Source of the DNA: Botrytis cinerea B05.10
Lineage: Eukaryota > Ascomycota > Leotiomycetes > Helotiales > Sclerotiniaceae
Direction: 5' to 3'
DNA: 64,000 nt
Assembly (NCBI RefSeq): GCF_000143535.2
Contig: NC_037312.1
Span: 1,612,001-1,676,000, forward strand
Positions 1 through 12,770 of this stretch are shown in pieces. Below the pieces are notes generated by a model that was not told where the DNA came from, ran no database searches, and saw only the letters and a list, made by a program, of their open reading frames with translations. The first letter of the stretch is position 1, and each line of letters begins with the position of its first letter. The translations under genes were made by a program, and so were the position numbers.

Positions 1-398
1 AGCGCTCTACCTCAACTCAGAATTCTTGACCGATATTGTCGGGCTCAAGGATGGCGAGAAGGAAATGCTTATGAAATTCTTGGTGGACCATGTTTGTATG
101 GGCCACGATTTCCAGGCCAGAGTGGGTTGGGAAAAACACTCAGTGGTCATGTTTGATGGGCGAAGCACTCTACGTATGTTTTCTCTTTCTACCTTCTACT
201 TTGACAAAACAAATCCTAACAGAAAGAATAGACACCGCAACTGTCGACTACGACTCCCGTATTCAGGCCCGCCACCTTTTCCGCTTGGCAGCCATGACTG
301 AAAAACCCATGTCGGTCGCTGAATGGGAAGCCCACATCCACGATGATAAATCCTCCGAAACATCAGAATCTTCGAATTCCAGCGTGAGCTCGGATTAA
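1..398 (+). CDS. TauD/TfdA-family alpha-ketoglutarate-dependent dioxygenase, 3' end (partial)
   Basis: The 5' part lies outside the window. Two exons are visible: 1-173 and 232-398, joined across a 58-nt intron (GTATGT donor, CTAAC branch at 216-220, TAG acceptor). Splicing builds the peptide RSTLHTATVDYDSR, and the codon of its His is split by the intron (C at 173, AC at 232). This matches the C-terminal core of TauD/TfdA enzymes, where a late His is the third Fe(II) ligand and a downstream Arg (here in RHLFRLAAM) contacts 2-oxoglutarate. Upstream, DFQARVGWEKHSVVMFDGR fits the family strand before that His. The chain ends in a Ser/Glu/Asp-rich tail. Such fungal enzymes oxidise sulfonates such as taurine or related acids; the substrate cannot be read from this fragment. 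The family call is good, the function is inferred. Confidence 0.85.
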
Positions 399-3068
399 AG
401 AATACGAGGGATTTGAGATGAGATTAAAAGTTTTCTGGGATTTTGATTATTTTCACATGTTTTTTTTTCCATCTTCTTCTCCGTTATACCACGATTGATT
501 GATTGCAAGCACAGCGGGGATACCAATACCAATCGTTTCGAATTTATTTTCTTACTCATTATTTCTCTTCTTTTTTTTGCATATAGACATTTAAGGTTTT
601 TTTTTTTTTTTTTTTAGGATTTTGGGGAGTTTCGTCATTATTTTTCTTTCCTTTTTTACGATGTATACCCGGGATGAAATATTCTCTTCTCGGATTTCTT
701 GGGGTTTGGGGTTTCGTTTCTTGATGATACGTTGGGATTTTTACGTACTGCTACTAGGGTTGCACGCACTGTGCATGCGGGAAGATCTGGATTGGAGTTG
801 TTCCAGTTAACTTTTTAGCCTATATATCCACTACTGATTTGTTCGTTCATGAAAGATTTTACTTACTGTACATCCATCTCATCTATATCAGTGTTGATGC
901 ATTAGCCAATCTCAAATTTAAATTCAAAATATATACCAAATTTCTTGATGTTGTGTCTGTGTTGTATTTTCCTCGACTTCATTCTCTGTCAATCTAAAAG
1001 TTCCAGAGCTGGATATCTTTCTCTGTGCGCGTGTTTGGAAAAGCAATATGGCGTCCTTTTTGTGCATAGTGCGAAGAACACCCTTAATGTTTGATTGTGC
1101 GATAGTCGTAGGTATGCTCGGCTTACGGAAGAGGAAAAACACGTGCTACAGCATATATATCAAGAGGGGGAAACGAATAGAGGGGTGCAGCGCATACTGC
1201 TTAGCCTCACGTCAGAAAAAGCCAGGGCATGACGGACCACTTAGATGGCGTACCGTTGTATGTGGGGCTATGGCATCGAGGCTGATTTGATGGTGAGAGT
1301 GCGAGCTTCCACGGAAATTTTACACATACATACTTGGTAGGTATGGGGGTTTGACGTTTGATGTTGAGGAGTCGGTATGAATTCTTGGATAGGAGGTGCT
1401 GAGGTTTGATTTGCAGACTGGAAGTTATGCATATATGTGTATGGGGGCTTGGCCAAATTATTGGTAAGTAGGGAGGGGTCTTGTGATGGGAGTTTGTTGT
1501 TCGAGATGGAATATTGAGGGTCAACGTTCCAACATCCATTCGCAAGAAGCTCTCGATCTAGCGCACCCAACTCAGTGGCAGGATTACGGCCGATCGACAG
1601 GAAACCGGTTTAACACTCGGTTCAGCATTGAATATTGGCATTAGATGAAGATGGCCAGCGATGTGATTGATAATGAATATGATAGCCTTACTACGACCTC
1701 CCATCTAGATACCTAGTACCACCCAATATCGGCCTTGGAAGGTTCGATCACATGCATGTGTATCTGCAGTCATGGATTATCATCGGTTTGTTCAGCAGAG
1801 CAGGCTTCCAGATTATGCACCGATGTTACCTTGTGCATTCCATGTGAGGCGGAGTCCGCTTCAAATGCATTTTCTCTTGGCGCGGCATGGCGTTTCTGGT
1901 CTTTTGAGATAATGCACCCTCTCCTACGACACCGTGCGGACGGATACACATACTCGTAAATGCATGCATATATATATCTATATGTGATGCGAGCCAGCAG
2001 TGAGATAAAATTGAGATCGGCCGGCTCATTGAGTCACCGTATTACCAACCACTCAGAGAATTCGCCTGTGCATATACTCTACTCGTCATTCTTCGGTGCT
2101 CGCTGTGTCGATGCGATGATTGGCACTGGCGTCATGAGTGAAAAGATTCTCATGCCGTAGATGATGAGTCTCCTCTCGCAAACGATTGTCGGCGTCTGTA
2201 CCCAGATTTCTAGCGGCATGAACATTGCAATTTAAAAAAGGACGAGCGGGTGGAGTCTTACTCCGAGTCCCAGGGTTTTCATTGACATTTTCATTATTAT
2301 CCTCGTGGTTAATATTGTCGACCTTGATATGTATCGCTGAATCGGAAATTTGACACTTCGTCGTAGGTGTCGTGCTATATGATTCTTGGTGCGATTTTAG
2401 CGAAGACTACAGCAAACGGCCATGCGCCAGACTCCATCACCAATAAACACACACCTCAACAATTGTTACAGCAATGTCACGCACGGGTAAGGCGAACGAT
2501 GTCACATCCTGTCGTTCATTCGGCGTACCCATTCGTCATAGTACAGCGCGCGCGCTGGGAAAATCTAAAATCTAAAACATATCAGTCTTGAATGTTTTAG
2601 ATTGTCGTAAGGATTTCTCGCAGGGTTCGATCTTCACCGACTTTTGGTTCCAGGAGAGTGGTTCGTGGGATGCAGGCAAGAGGTCGCCAGAGCCAGTACG
2701 TGCAAATTTTGGTGCTGAGAACTCGGCGAGATGAGATAAGATTAGGATATGAGACAAAAAAAAAGTTTAACTTTGGGAGAGATAATATGTGACATGATGA
2801 ATATAACATGATGTGTACATTAGTGGTGACTGTGTCGTAGAATGCTAATGGCAACTAACAATGCAGAGTCAACAGACATACCAATAGCATATGCAGTTAT
2901 GAACATCACGAGGTCAGATCAGCTTATTTTGCAGTGCTTGCTTCACGTATATGAAAACATGCATCATAGTTGGAATTTACTTGATAGTGATATCTTGCGT
3001 TACGTGGAACCGAACAATACGAGTAGACAGCACGACACGGCCAATTGTCTGCTTGGCTACCCATCTCC
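399..3068. other. Intergenic region, no gene seen
   Basis: About 2.7 kb between the dioxygenase and the aldo-keto reductase. Open frames here are short, mutually overlapping and without family signals. A 19-nt T run lies at 597-615, in the likely 3' region of the dioxygenase gene. I see no tRNA, transposon or repeat array. Confidence 0.6.
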
Positions 3069-4268
3069 TTACTCATCCCCGAATACTTCCCATCCGAAAG
3101 TGTTTTTCAGATCCACGAACCTTGTTTCGTTGCCCTCGGAAACTTTGTTCATTTTTTCGAACTCCTCTTCAGTCAAATCGACTAGTGTTCCATTGGTTTT
3201 GATTCTCCCCTCATTCGAACTCATGGGAAGGACTACGTATCCTCGTTTGATGCCCCAAGCAATCAATATCTGACCTATGCTAACGCCCTTCTTTTCGGCG
3301 ATTGAGATGAGTTCAGAGTTCTGGATCACGGTTTTGCCTGTCGTGGGCACTTGGCTCTGGGATCCCAGTGGCGAATATGCCACGGGAAGGATGTTCTTTG
3401 AAAAACAGTAGTTGATCAACTTAGTGTTAGGCCAGACGGGATGAATCTCGACTTGGTTGATGGCGGGAGGAACATCTGCGTACTTGAGAAGAGCTTGCAG
3501 GTTTGAGATGGTAAAATTGGATACTCCGATGGCTTTTGCCTTGCCAGCTTTGTTAAGAGCCTCGAATCTACGCCAAATAGGTTCCAAGTTGGCCGTGACT
3601 TCTTTGTTGATGATGTACTGCTCAGGGTTATTAGACTTGGGAACAATAGATTCTATCATCGATTGGTGGATTATACCTTTCCATCATCTCCGATCTTGAC
3701 TTCATAGTCGTCGGTTCTCTCCGCGGCGAATGGCCAATGCATCAAGAAAGAATCCACATAATCGACCCCTAGTTTCTCTAAACTGTAATTCAGACTCCAC
3801 TCGACGTCTTCAGGAGAACCGCATAGATGAGGCCACACTTTCGTGGTGATGAAGATATCGGAACGCTTGACACTTGGGTTGCTGGACAAGAATTCCCGCA
3901 AGCCAGACCCAACCTCTTCTTCATTCTTGTAACTGCGGTGTGTTAGTTTCAGGTTTGCGGATTGCAATACGAAAACTGTATTTCCGATACTTCGGCACCC
4001 CTTCACCAAGGAATAGGGGTCGGAATTAGTGGGAAGAGAGAAGGGATGAGCCCAGGAGACATCGAGTATACAGTTGGGATGAACGGATAAACATGAGACA
4101 TAGGGGTTGAACTTACTACCAAGCGCAATCTAGATGGCGATAACCTGATTGTAAAGCCCAAAGTACAGCATCGTGGCACTTCCCTGGGGATCCTTCGTTC
4201 TGAAAAGTACCAAATCCCAGAGCCGGTATTGGGGCTCCGGTATTCAATTTCAAAGTAGGGATAGTCAT
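3069..4268 (-). CDS. Aldo-keto reductase
   Basis: Three exons: 4268-4117, 3932-3677 and 3617-3069, giving 318 residues, the usual AKR length. Introns are 184 nt (GTAAGT..CAG) and 59 nt (GTATAA..CAG). The (beta/alpha)8 barrel and catalytic tetrad are visible: Asp47 and Tyr52 in [11 protein letters not shown] (rebuilt across intron 1), Lys82 in ITTKVWP, and His116 in LMHWP. GVSNF (about 167-171) and NQVEIHP (about 190-196) are standard AKR landmarks. The family reduces aldehydes and ketones with NAD(P)H in the cytosol. One oddity: in the cofactor loop [12 protein letters not shown], the Lys that normally follows Pro and binds the NADPH 2'-phosphate is Met268, while Arg274 is kept. The substrate is unknown; xylose-reductase or glycerol-dehydrogenase-like roles are possible. 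Confidence 0.9.
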
Positions 4269-7186
4269 GACGATGCTTTTCTGCCGATGTCTTGAATCCA
4301 GGAATAAATTTCCCTATAGAGCTAGCAAGTAGAGGAAAATGTTAGTCTGAGAACCAACCGTGGTATTTCGTGGGTCATGAAAACTGCACCGAGAAATCCT
4401 TTGTGTTGGATTGTGGCCACGTACAGGTACAGACACAGGATGGAATGAGATCTTCAATACAGAATGTTTGAAGTCACAAATAGATTGAAGAGAACGTGGC
4501 TACATTCAAACAGTGGATGGGTTAAACATAATTGTGGTGCTATCGATAATCTACTCTGCATGAGAAAGCAGCCTGCGACATGATGCATATCTACCATTTT
4601 GGTCGTGCTGCTGTGTGAAACGTGGTGCAGGATGCATGGAGACGAACCGAATTTCGGAGGATGGTGGGTCATCCTTGTAAGTTGCAGTCCTCGATGTTAC
4701 GAAATGGCAGAAAATTCCTTTTTTCTCATTACCTGCATCCATACAGGGATTCTCGTGGGGTGGAGTGTCTACGAAGAAACGACCCTTCCCTCGATAAGGT
4801 TAAAGGTCCATTAGACATTTTGATGTTTGACCTGACTTGAACTCTAATGTACGTCTACTAGCTTGCTGGAGAAGGTCGAGAAAAGCTTAAAGCACTGGAT
4901 TCGTGCCCAATATCAAAGAGGGACGAAAATGTTTGAAAGACCCAAGTAGAGAAATTTTTGATAGACGAACTGGTGAACCGATTGGTCATAGTCTCGTAAT
5001 AGTATCAAACACCATCGTCGATGTAAATGCCTGCTCAGAGCGACCCCGCTTCAATCACCTTGCGGCCCGAGCCGCGGTAGATGGACAGAAGTGGAGGGGG
5101 GATTAGAAATTATGATTTTTGATACAGCTTGCAAATTTACTAGTCCGTCGATAGAAGACTAGAGAGACCATTTGAAAGATTTGTCCAATTCATGTGTTCT
5201 AGTTGGCTTAGTTCCACCTTGTGATAGAGAGAAATGCAGCCCCCTACATGGAGTTCGTCAATTGTCGCCTCTTTCCCCTATGGTGCTAGTAGACATTGTC
5301 GAATCCGAACTTTTGCCGTTCAAAAGCAAGAGTTTACGGTTTGCATGCGAGGCAAGCCAGCGTGTGTTGATTGTATGATTCGAAGTCGGACAGCAAAGCA
5401 AGCTTGTGCAGTATGATGTCGAGCAGTCTCTGCAGCTACATTACAAAGTTAGTGCCTCAAGGAGGTCATGCACTAGCTCTCTGAATGCCAACCGCATCGT
5501 TAGTCTTATGTACTGACACAGGTTAGTCACAGTCTCCTCCTGTCGCCCTTAGTACACATGTTACCTTAGCTCCTTCTCTCCTGTCGTCCTTAGCACACAT
5601 GTCACCTTAGCTCCTTCCTAACAGCAAGCGCACGGCCAACAGAGACCAGCCCACTCGCCAACGTCAACGTCACCAACATCATACCAGCCATGTTAGGTCA
5701 GAAAACACGTTTCTTTGGACCCCGAAAACCCGCAAAGTATCTTGCAACTCCGCATGTGCAAATGCCACAATCTTCAACCCCAACGGCTTTTTTCGCCTAA
5801 TTCTGATCCATGATTCCTACTCAGAACGCGTGATTACGCCCCCAAAGTATCATGCTTTGTAAAGCTGCAGAGTCCAAGCCAGTGCGGGTCCGTTCGTTGG
5901 CCAAGTAGTCTCGAGCTACACTGCCTGTGTAATAGCGGATTATCAAGTGGACAGATAGCATTCACGAGGCTAGACATTCCCAACGCGACCATTCTTTTCC
6001 TACCCTGAAGTCTACTTCTCAGATTCAAGTTGAAGTCTCGGAGGTAGATTGTGTAGTAAGCTAGGATAATGCTGATATATGAAGCAAATTTCAAGCTATA
6101 ATAAGATCAAACAGACTTGAAGGGCCGAGGGCTCAAGATAGCGAAGATAAAACGATGAATATGCATCTGCTCTTCTATTTTGAGAAATGAAACGAGCTAG
6201 AAGAATTCCAGAAGACGGCATGGATGATGATAATAGCGCCTGTCATATCCATTCATCACGTGCACAACGGTTCCAACATTCTGATTTTGTGATTTTGTGA
6301 TTTGAGTAAACTTCTCGGATTCGAGGAGGGTCTATCGTACATACTGTTCCTCATCTCTGTTTCACATTCCTGGCAATTTCCTGTACTTCATCATCTCAAC
6401 TTCATATCAGACCATACGAATGCACAATTCGGCTAATCTGATGAAGTGTGTGTGTACACATTGTCAAGTCTGAGGTTAGCTTCGTCAGCATGCTCACTTT
6501 GTTACTCTATAGATACTGCTCAAGGTGTGATAATAGACTGGCGAATTACAAAAGGGCATAAATGAGAACTTTTTGATGAATCAAGACGAAACTTGAGGGA
6601 AATAAAACAAGTTAGTGAGCCCACACACGCAGGTTACCAACAGATATACCAGAAGAGACAAGCAACACGGCGTGAAATATGATCGTGGAATCTTTGAAAT
6701 GGAATATTTTTCCTAGTCATGAATCGGAAACCCCAGACCTCTTTTCAAATGTCAGTAGACCAATGCCAAATGTGTAAGAAATAAATGTATTGACGATTAA
6801 TTCATGTCTATACACGCTTGTATCCTCCAATCCCAACAGACAGATAGACCACCATCCTTCTCCGTTTTCTCAATACACGTCCTATCAATGAATTGATTCA
6901 CCACATGCAAGCCTTTGTAATTTGGGAAGTTTCTCCATTCAACCTCATGTAATCATACATTGCCATTCGATCCCAGCCCATCCATTCAACCATTAAATAA
7001 CTCTCTGCTAAAATGAAAAATAGAAAAACGCCTGCGCCATGTATGTTGTAAGTATATTCTTTGATCATCAATCATCGCTTCGCTTTTATCATTTGCCTCA
7101 TTAGTATTTTCTCTACACTTCACTTCACTCTCTTCCGACTTCCGGGCTCTTCTTATCCCCTTCCACAACCTCTTCAGATTTAAAAA
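4269..7186. other. Intergenic region, no gene seen
   Basis: About 2.9 kb between the 5' end of the aldo-keto reductase and the 3' end of HUL5. Frames are short with no family signal. The only structure noticed is the 41-bp tandem duplication at 5537-5618. The last few hundred bases before 7187 are probably HUL5 3' UTR. Confidence 0.6.
5537..5618. repeat. Imperfect 41-bp tandem duplication
   Basis: Two adjacent copies start at 5537 and 5578, each beginning CTCCTGTCG and containing CACATGT and ACCTTAGCTCCTT. They differ at three positions (C/T, T/C and T/C), so this is a slightly diverged direct duplication in non-coding DNA. Confidence 0.85.
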
Positions 7187-10100
7187 TCACGAAAGATCAA
7201 ATCCAGCCCCCGCATTGACCGCATACAACAATTTCTCCCTCAACTTCTCTTTGCTTTGATACCTTGGTAACTTCAACAAATTGACACACGTACTTGCACT
7301 AGGTAGTCTATCCTCATCTGAGCTACTATCCCTAATACTGAACTGCGGATTCAATGATGCAAATCCTAATAGCGGTGCTCTCGGCGTACTGGTAACATAT
7401 TTGAGCACCTTTCTCCTATCCTCATCTTTGAACTCTTCCATGACCTGCCAGAACATCCTGATCGTTGGGTGCTCGCGTCCATCGTAACCTATCTGATAAA
7501 CACCGCCATATTGTGTGTTCTTGCGTAGATCATTAATGTTAATATCGGATGTCTCACCGGAAATTAGGGTTTGAAGTTCGACTTGGTTAAACATGCTCAA
7601 CCAGGAGGGATTTATGATTTGGCCGAGACCGCGAAGGAAAGCCTGCGTGAGTTCATAGGGCTGAATGTGGAGACGGTGGCGGACGACGTATGCAATGTAG
7701 AGGAGACGATTCTCGTTTGTCACGGGAATGTTAGAGCCATTAGGCATAAGATCTCGGGTGATTACTTTGGCGCGGCCATCAGGCATGCCATTGGGAATTT
7801 GGTCGGTTATAGTAAAGTCGAGAGAGAAATCTTCGACATTGCCAGGATAGTTTTTGAGTTTTAGCAGCCCTTGATACAATCCTTCATCAAGATCACGTAG
7901 ATCGTTCAAATTACTGCGACTTGCTGCTTCTGGACCAGAATTTGCAGCGGACCATTTGAGGAGAAAAAATCCAGCGAAATTGATGTCAATGAGAATGCCT
8001 TCGTACAAACATTTTCCAACGATGCGGCCCAAGAAGTGCATGCGATTACGCAACTGTACACTATGCGTCTTCCAACCAGGACTAGTTTCATTTATCCCAA
8101 CTGATCTTAAAAATGCATAGTCTTGCTCCATGGCTGTTGGATTCGGGTACAATAGGTTTTGGTCATTCGTGACAAAAAGGGATGGATTATTACCGTAATC
8201 TAGAGGACCGCGAAATGCTTCATTGGTAACACTGGTAAGAAATTCTTTCGTCACTCCACCGCCATCAATACCAGCCTCAATAGCACCAAAGCTGTCAACA
8301 AAGGTGATCTGAATGGGCTCCTTCAGGCCTTCTGAAAGTGGAAAGAATGCCTCAAATGCATCTTCAAATACAGACTCTCGACGGATCGATGCGTGATGTC
8401 TGCCAAGAGTTTCTCGTGCGGCATGTCGATTTTGTGCCATGTTTGCCATTCGCATACGCCATGAATCCGGATCGATAACTCCTGACCGCCTCCTGAGCTG
8501 ATCCATCATGACGAACTGGCGAAATATCTCAACGCGAGTTTCGAAGGGTATGACAAATGGCATATTTTGTAACACCTCAATCCTGGGCCCAACAGCAGCC
8601 ATGATTTTTCTCTTGTTCAATTTTTGCTGATGCTTTCGTAACAGATCCTGCTGTCTCACCTGAGACAGCAAGTGGCTTGCCCGGGTTGTACGCCCCAGCA
8701 TAAGACTCTGAACTGGCTCATACTCTTCTGCATCTTCTTCAAACTCTGCTTCAGCTCCTTCGCTGTCGCCAACCTCTTGTCGCCTTTCGTGCTCCTTGAT
8801 AACATCAACAATAAAGCCTTTCATGTCAAAACGTGCCGTCATGAGCCAATGATCTTTGGGCAAAAATCGTCTTCTTGAGTCTCGCTCATAAATCATACGC
8901 ATAACCCCAATTACAATGGTTCGCAAATGGTAAAACGTCATGCCCGAGATACCTGCGAATGGCCAACTCGAGCTGCTTATTGTTCGGCCCTCATCAAAAG
9001 CGTCTTTCTCATCTTTTGCGGATTCGCTCTTGTTACCGAAGTAGGTACCTAAGCCACCCTCGATAACAGAATTATCGTCACCAGAAAGTTCAGCAGCATT
9101 GTAGTAAGTGGTGAACGAGATGTTCTTCAAAAAAAGGGTGAGTTGCTCGACAGCTTCCAATGAGAGTGCACTGCCCCGGATCTTTGAGGCAGTCCCACTC
9201 GCTTGGTTCGAATTTGTACTACCTCCAAGGAAATCCTCGTCATCTATGAACTTCAAAACAAACGTATAAAGTTCCAAGAACAGAAGAATGGTTCTCCACT
9301 CTCGATTTCTTGATATAACTTCTTGAGATGGTTCATTGCTGCGAGGGTTTTGATACCGAAGGATCTCCAATGCAGCTCTCGAATCAGCCATGATAGCTTT
9401 GAAGGTGTTTGTTGAACTCGTTGCCTGCCAAAGGAATTTGAGAGCCAATACCTCATTTCCATTTGAAGTCGTGATTGAGCTAGAACAAAGCCACATTCGA
9501 ATTTCATCGGCACGATCCGGAAAAATTCTTAGAAGGGTAAGAGCGTAACTTGCCAGAAAGCTTGCATCTTCCTGCCCTGCCGTCGACCCTTTGGCATAAT
9601 CTCTAAAACCGAATTAGCGATGGCCAAGAGAGAAACACAGCTGACTTACATGTTGAATCTTTTGAGTAGCCCAGTTATTGACTCTTTATCTAACAAAGAC
9701 AACAACTGATTGCTTACGAATATAGGCAAGTTTTTTACAGGCTGAACTCCATCTTCTTCACTTTCTCCTGTTTGGAAATTATTGGATGCTGGTTTGCGAC
9801 TATCAATTCTGCCAATAAGATCGACTGAGCACGCCGATAATTGAAGGGACAAGGCTCTCAGTAGCTCGGATTCCTGTTCACGATGCTCCCGCATACGGTA
9901 TATTGCAATAAAATGGGCAAGCAGCCAGAGCTTTGCCTCCGGATTTGACTGCGAAGAGGAAATGCTTGAGTAGTCACGAACTATAGCGGCAGCTAGATTA
10001 TTGCCAATCAGTTTAGATGCGAGTACCTGTAGACCCCCAAGCCTAGATTCTAGATCTGGAATGGTCAGGAATCGAGATGCCATTGCTGAATAAACATCCA

Positions 10101-10917
10101 ATGACACTGTACCTATACTGATTAGTATACATGTAAAGGAGGTGCAAGGGGAAACTTACTAGATGATTGCCCCGGCGCTGACGGAGATACTTTGAGAGGA
10201 AAGAATACTGCTGAGACAAGCTCCGCACGCCATTCATCGGAAACACTCCCTCCAACTACGGCTGCCGAAAGAAAGTCATAATAGGAAATTGCAATATGTG
10301 ATAGTATGTTGCCATTTTCCACTAATATGTTCGACAGAAGCCTGAAAAGAACTCTGTTGTAGCTGGGCAAGGTACTGTTGGGTGTGTCAAAATTCCATCG
10401 TTAACAAATATGTGTGGGGGTATACATACTGTATGAGAGCACTGAGCGTGAGCTTTGCCAATTTGAGGAGATAAGGTTGGTACTCTGCTTGAGACATGAG
10501 TCTAGTATTCTTGCTGTGAACGAACTTCCTGCCGAGTTCCGTCAATTGGGCTACATCATCGTCCCGCTCGGGGTTGCAAAACGCCATCAACAACTTTAAT
10601 TGCTCAAGTGGAACGAGGGCATCGTGCTCTCCCTCGCAAGAACTATAGGCCGCCTTATATTGTTGTCGTCTTGCATCCGCAAGCTCTACTCTACTTCTAT
10701 GACCCCTCCATACTCTCTGGATTTTCTTTGAGGCGTTGAGCCTTTCTCTTTCCCTCTGACGTTGCTCCCTCTCTTGTTGCGCATGTGCCACTGTCTTTTG
10801 AGCACCAGAAGCTGAAGCTGGGGAACTCCAGGTACCGGCAGCGAATGGATTCGGAGTTTGACCGGAAAGGTTGACTTGTCTAGGTCTGCGAGAACTGCCA
10901 CTAAATGTTTGAAACAT
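7187..10917 (-). CDS. HUL5: HECT-type E3 ubiquitin ligase, Hul5/UBE3C family
   Basis: Four exons: 10917-10430, 10374-10160, 10112-9650 and 9602-7187, about 1193 residues. The N terminus carries an IQ-like motif (about 66-82, KKIQRVWRGHRSR), typical of UBE3C/Hul5. The last about 380 residues form the HECT domain: IDGGGVTKEFL, LYEGILIDINFAGFFL, LRKNTQYGG and the active-site Cys (about residue 1161) in STCVNLLKLP, with a C-terminal Phe near the end. Hul5 is a proteasome-associated E3/E4 that extends ubiquitin chains and clears misfolded cytosolic proteins. Introns 1-3 are 55, about 47 and 47 nt. The third exon has two in-frame acceptors 6 nt apart (TATAG ending 10113, ACAG ending 10107), so two residues may be optional. 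All four junctions keep the frame. Yeast Hul5 is shorter (about 910 residues); length near 1200 is expected in filamentous fungi. Confidence 0.93.
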
Positions 10918-11714
10918 TTCTTCGACGGTGAAATGAATGGAAAGAGTATCGTTTTTCAGAGTCTTCTCCCTTTGTTATAGATTGTAGATGATTGTATCAT
11001 GAACAAAACCGCATACCGAATTTCTATGGGCGATCCAAACAGAGACCGATCGAAGACGGGAGAATAATGGTTGTGGTCGATTGGGTTGTTCGGAATAAGT
11101 CGATGATGGTAGTAGAACTACTATCAAAGGGTAGGTAGAGGAGGAAATGATAGAATGGAGAGAACCACGGATACAGTGCGAGTAGAACAGTTGAAATAGT
11201 TTTATGTGCCAGTGGTTTATGAAATCCTCTTTCTTTTTAATTGAAGTATCTGGAGGCAATGGTAACAAAGTAATAATATCCTGTACAGCCTCTTCCTCAT
11301 GTGTTCCTCGGATTACGTTTGGCAGCAGCCTCATTATATGACGCCGCTTTTGATAACCCGATTGCCGACACCTCCAGCGGCCTTGTAACCTTATAAATCA
11401 AAGCATATGGGTGGAATGATAGAGAACGTTTTCTGATTGTCTTTCTTGTCGGTTGCTGGCGGTGATTACTTAAGCAACCCAAGATAATGCCCCTCGTTAA
11501 TTATGTATGTGAGTGGGAGAGGAGGTTCAGAGAAGGACGAAATAGCTGGGTACACGAAATCGGTGGGATAGACATGGCAAAGCTTCAGAAGATTCTTTGT
11601 ATTGTTATGATTGCCGTTTTCCTTGTATGCTTGTACCTGTATGTAGCAATTATGTTCTCTTATGAGAGCACGCCCTTGAGACCCCGTCCTCTGTGCATTC
11701 GACAATCACACCGG

Positions 11715-11766
11715 TGCTCTTGCTCTTGTCTTGCTCTTGTCTTGCTCTTACTCTTGCTCTTTCTCC
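11715..11766. repeat. Degenerate CTCTTG hexamer microsatellite
   Basis: Repeats of GCTCTT/GTCTTG/ACTCTT run for about 50 nt on the plus strand, in non-coding DNA. The tract is pyrimidine-rich and imperfect. Confidence 0.8.
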
Positions 11767-12614
11767 ATACTAGAGCGAAGCGAAAAAGCCTCCACGGCAG
11801 TGGCCAAGGGGAGCGTCAAATGATACATTCCAATGATGCTTTAATCACTGTTGATCACCTGCTCTGGAGGCATGTACATCAGAAGTAGTCGGCCGTTGGA
11901 AGAGCCGACCACTGCACTGGTGGACTGACTATCAATGAAATCGCTTTTCTTCGTTTTCTGCAGATTAGATAGCCACGCACACACGTGCCACACAACGTAA
12001 CTGAGTATCTGTCCATGGATTACATAAGCATCCTGATCTTTCACCTCACGTAAGCCGGTGTAGCGAATCACATGGCGGGATCTCCCACTTACTCATCGGC
12101 AGATTCTCCCGCCAATCCCAATACAGATTAGCTAGTCTACGCACAGAAATTTCGAAAAAAGATTGAGTTTTGTCTGTCGCGACTGTGATCTCAAGAAATC
12201 TCCTCCCCTTCCTTCTACAACCACCCAAAAAAAATACAACCCACCGAAAAGATCTTACAATAGCGGTTTAAGTACGAATACTTCGTGCTTTTTTCGTTCT
12301 TCTTCGCCCTTTTCAAATTAGAAAATCCCTCTTCTTTTAGAGATACAAAAAAATTTGAAAATCAAACCACAGAAAACCCCAAAATTGCGATCGATACTTC
12401 TTCTGTCGACCAATTTTCGAAATAACTTCACCTTCCTTCCGAAATCCAAAATCTCCCACCCCAAAGAGTCAGTCATATTGTGCATTTGTCTTCCGGCAGT
12501 GTGACATCAGTATTTCGATCTAATCCTTGGTTCTGTACAGAATTATTTTCACGAATTTCTACCCCTCATCTTAAACCTCGACCCTCTCTTCAAACAACAC
12601 ATCTCGACATAAAG

Positions 12615-12755
12615 GTAACCATGCCACTTTGATCCCTTTTCTTCTATCCTTTATACCCTCCCCTAATATTCCCTTTGTCACCTTATTCGTGCACAATTTA
12701 ATTTGGAAAAAATTGGTTTCATTTTTGTTCATCTGCTAATTTTTCGACTTTTCAG
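12615..12755 (+). other. Probable 5'-UTR intron of the PABP gene
   Basis: AAAG|GTAACC at 12615 and TTTTCAG ending at 12755 bracket 141 nt, with a GCTAAT branch-like site at 12735-12740, 15-20 nt before the acceptor. The start codon follows at 12771. A small upstream ATG at 12630 would be removed with the intron. No transcript evidence is available. Confidence 0.6.
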
Positions 12756-12770
12756 TAAAATTTAGTCATT

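Larger units (their letters stand above)
10918..12770. promoter_or_regulatory. Divergent intergenic region between HUL5 and the PABP gene
   Basis: About 1.85 kb holding the promoters of two divergently transcribed genes. Open frames inside are short and lack family signals. A degenerate CTCTTG hexamer array lies at 11715-11766. From about 12200 to 12600 the plus strand is rich in pyrimidine stretches and A runs, as expected for the transcribed leader of a highly expressed fungal gene; the probable leader intron is listed separately. Confidence 0.5.

Noticed and set aside
1207..1570. Two overlapping minus-strand frames of 100 and 112 codons
   Set aside because: No family signal, no splice partners, and neither begins with a convincing start context.
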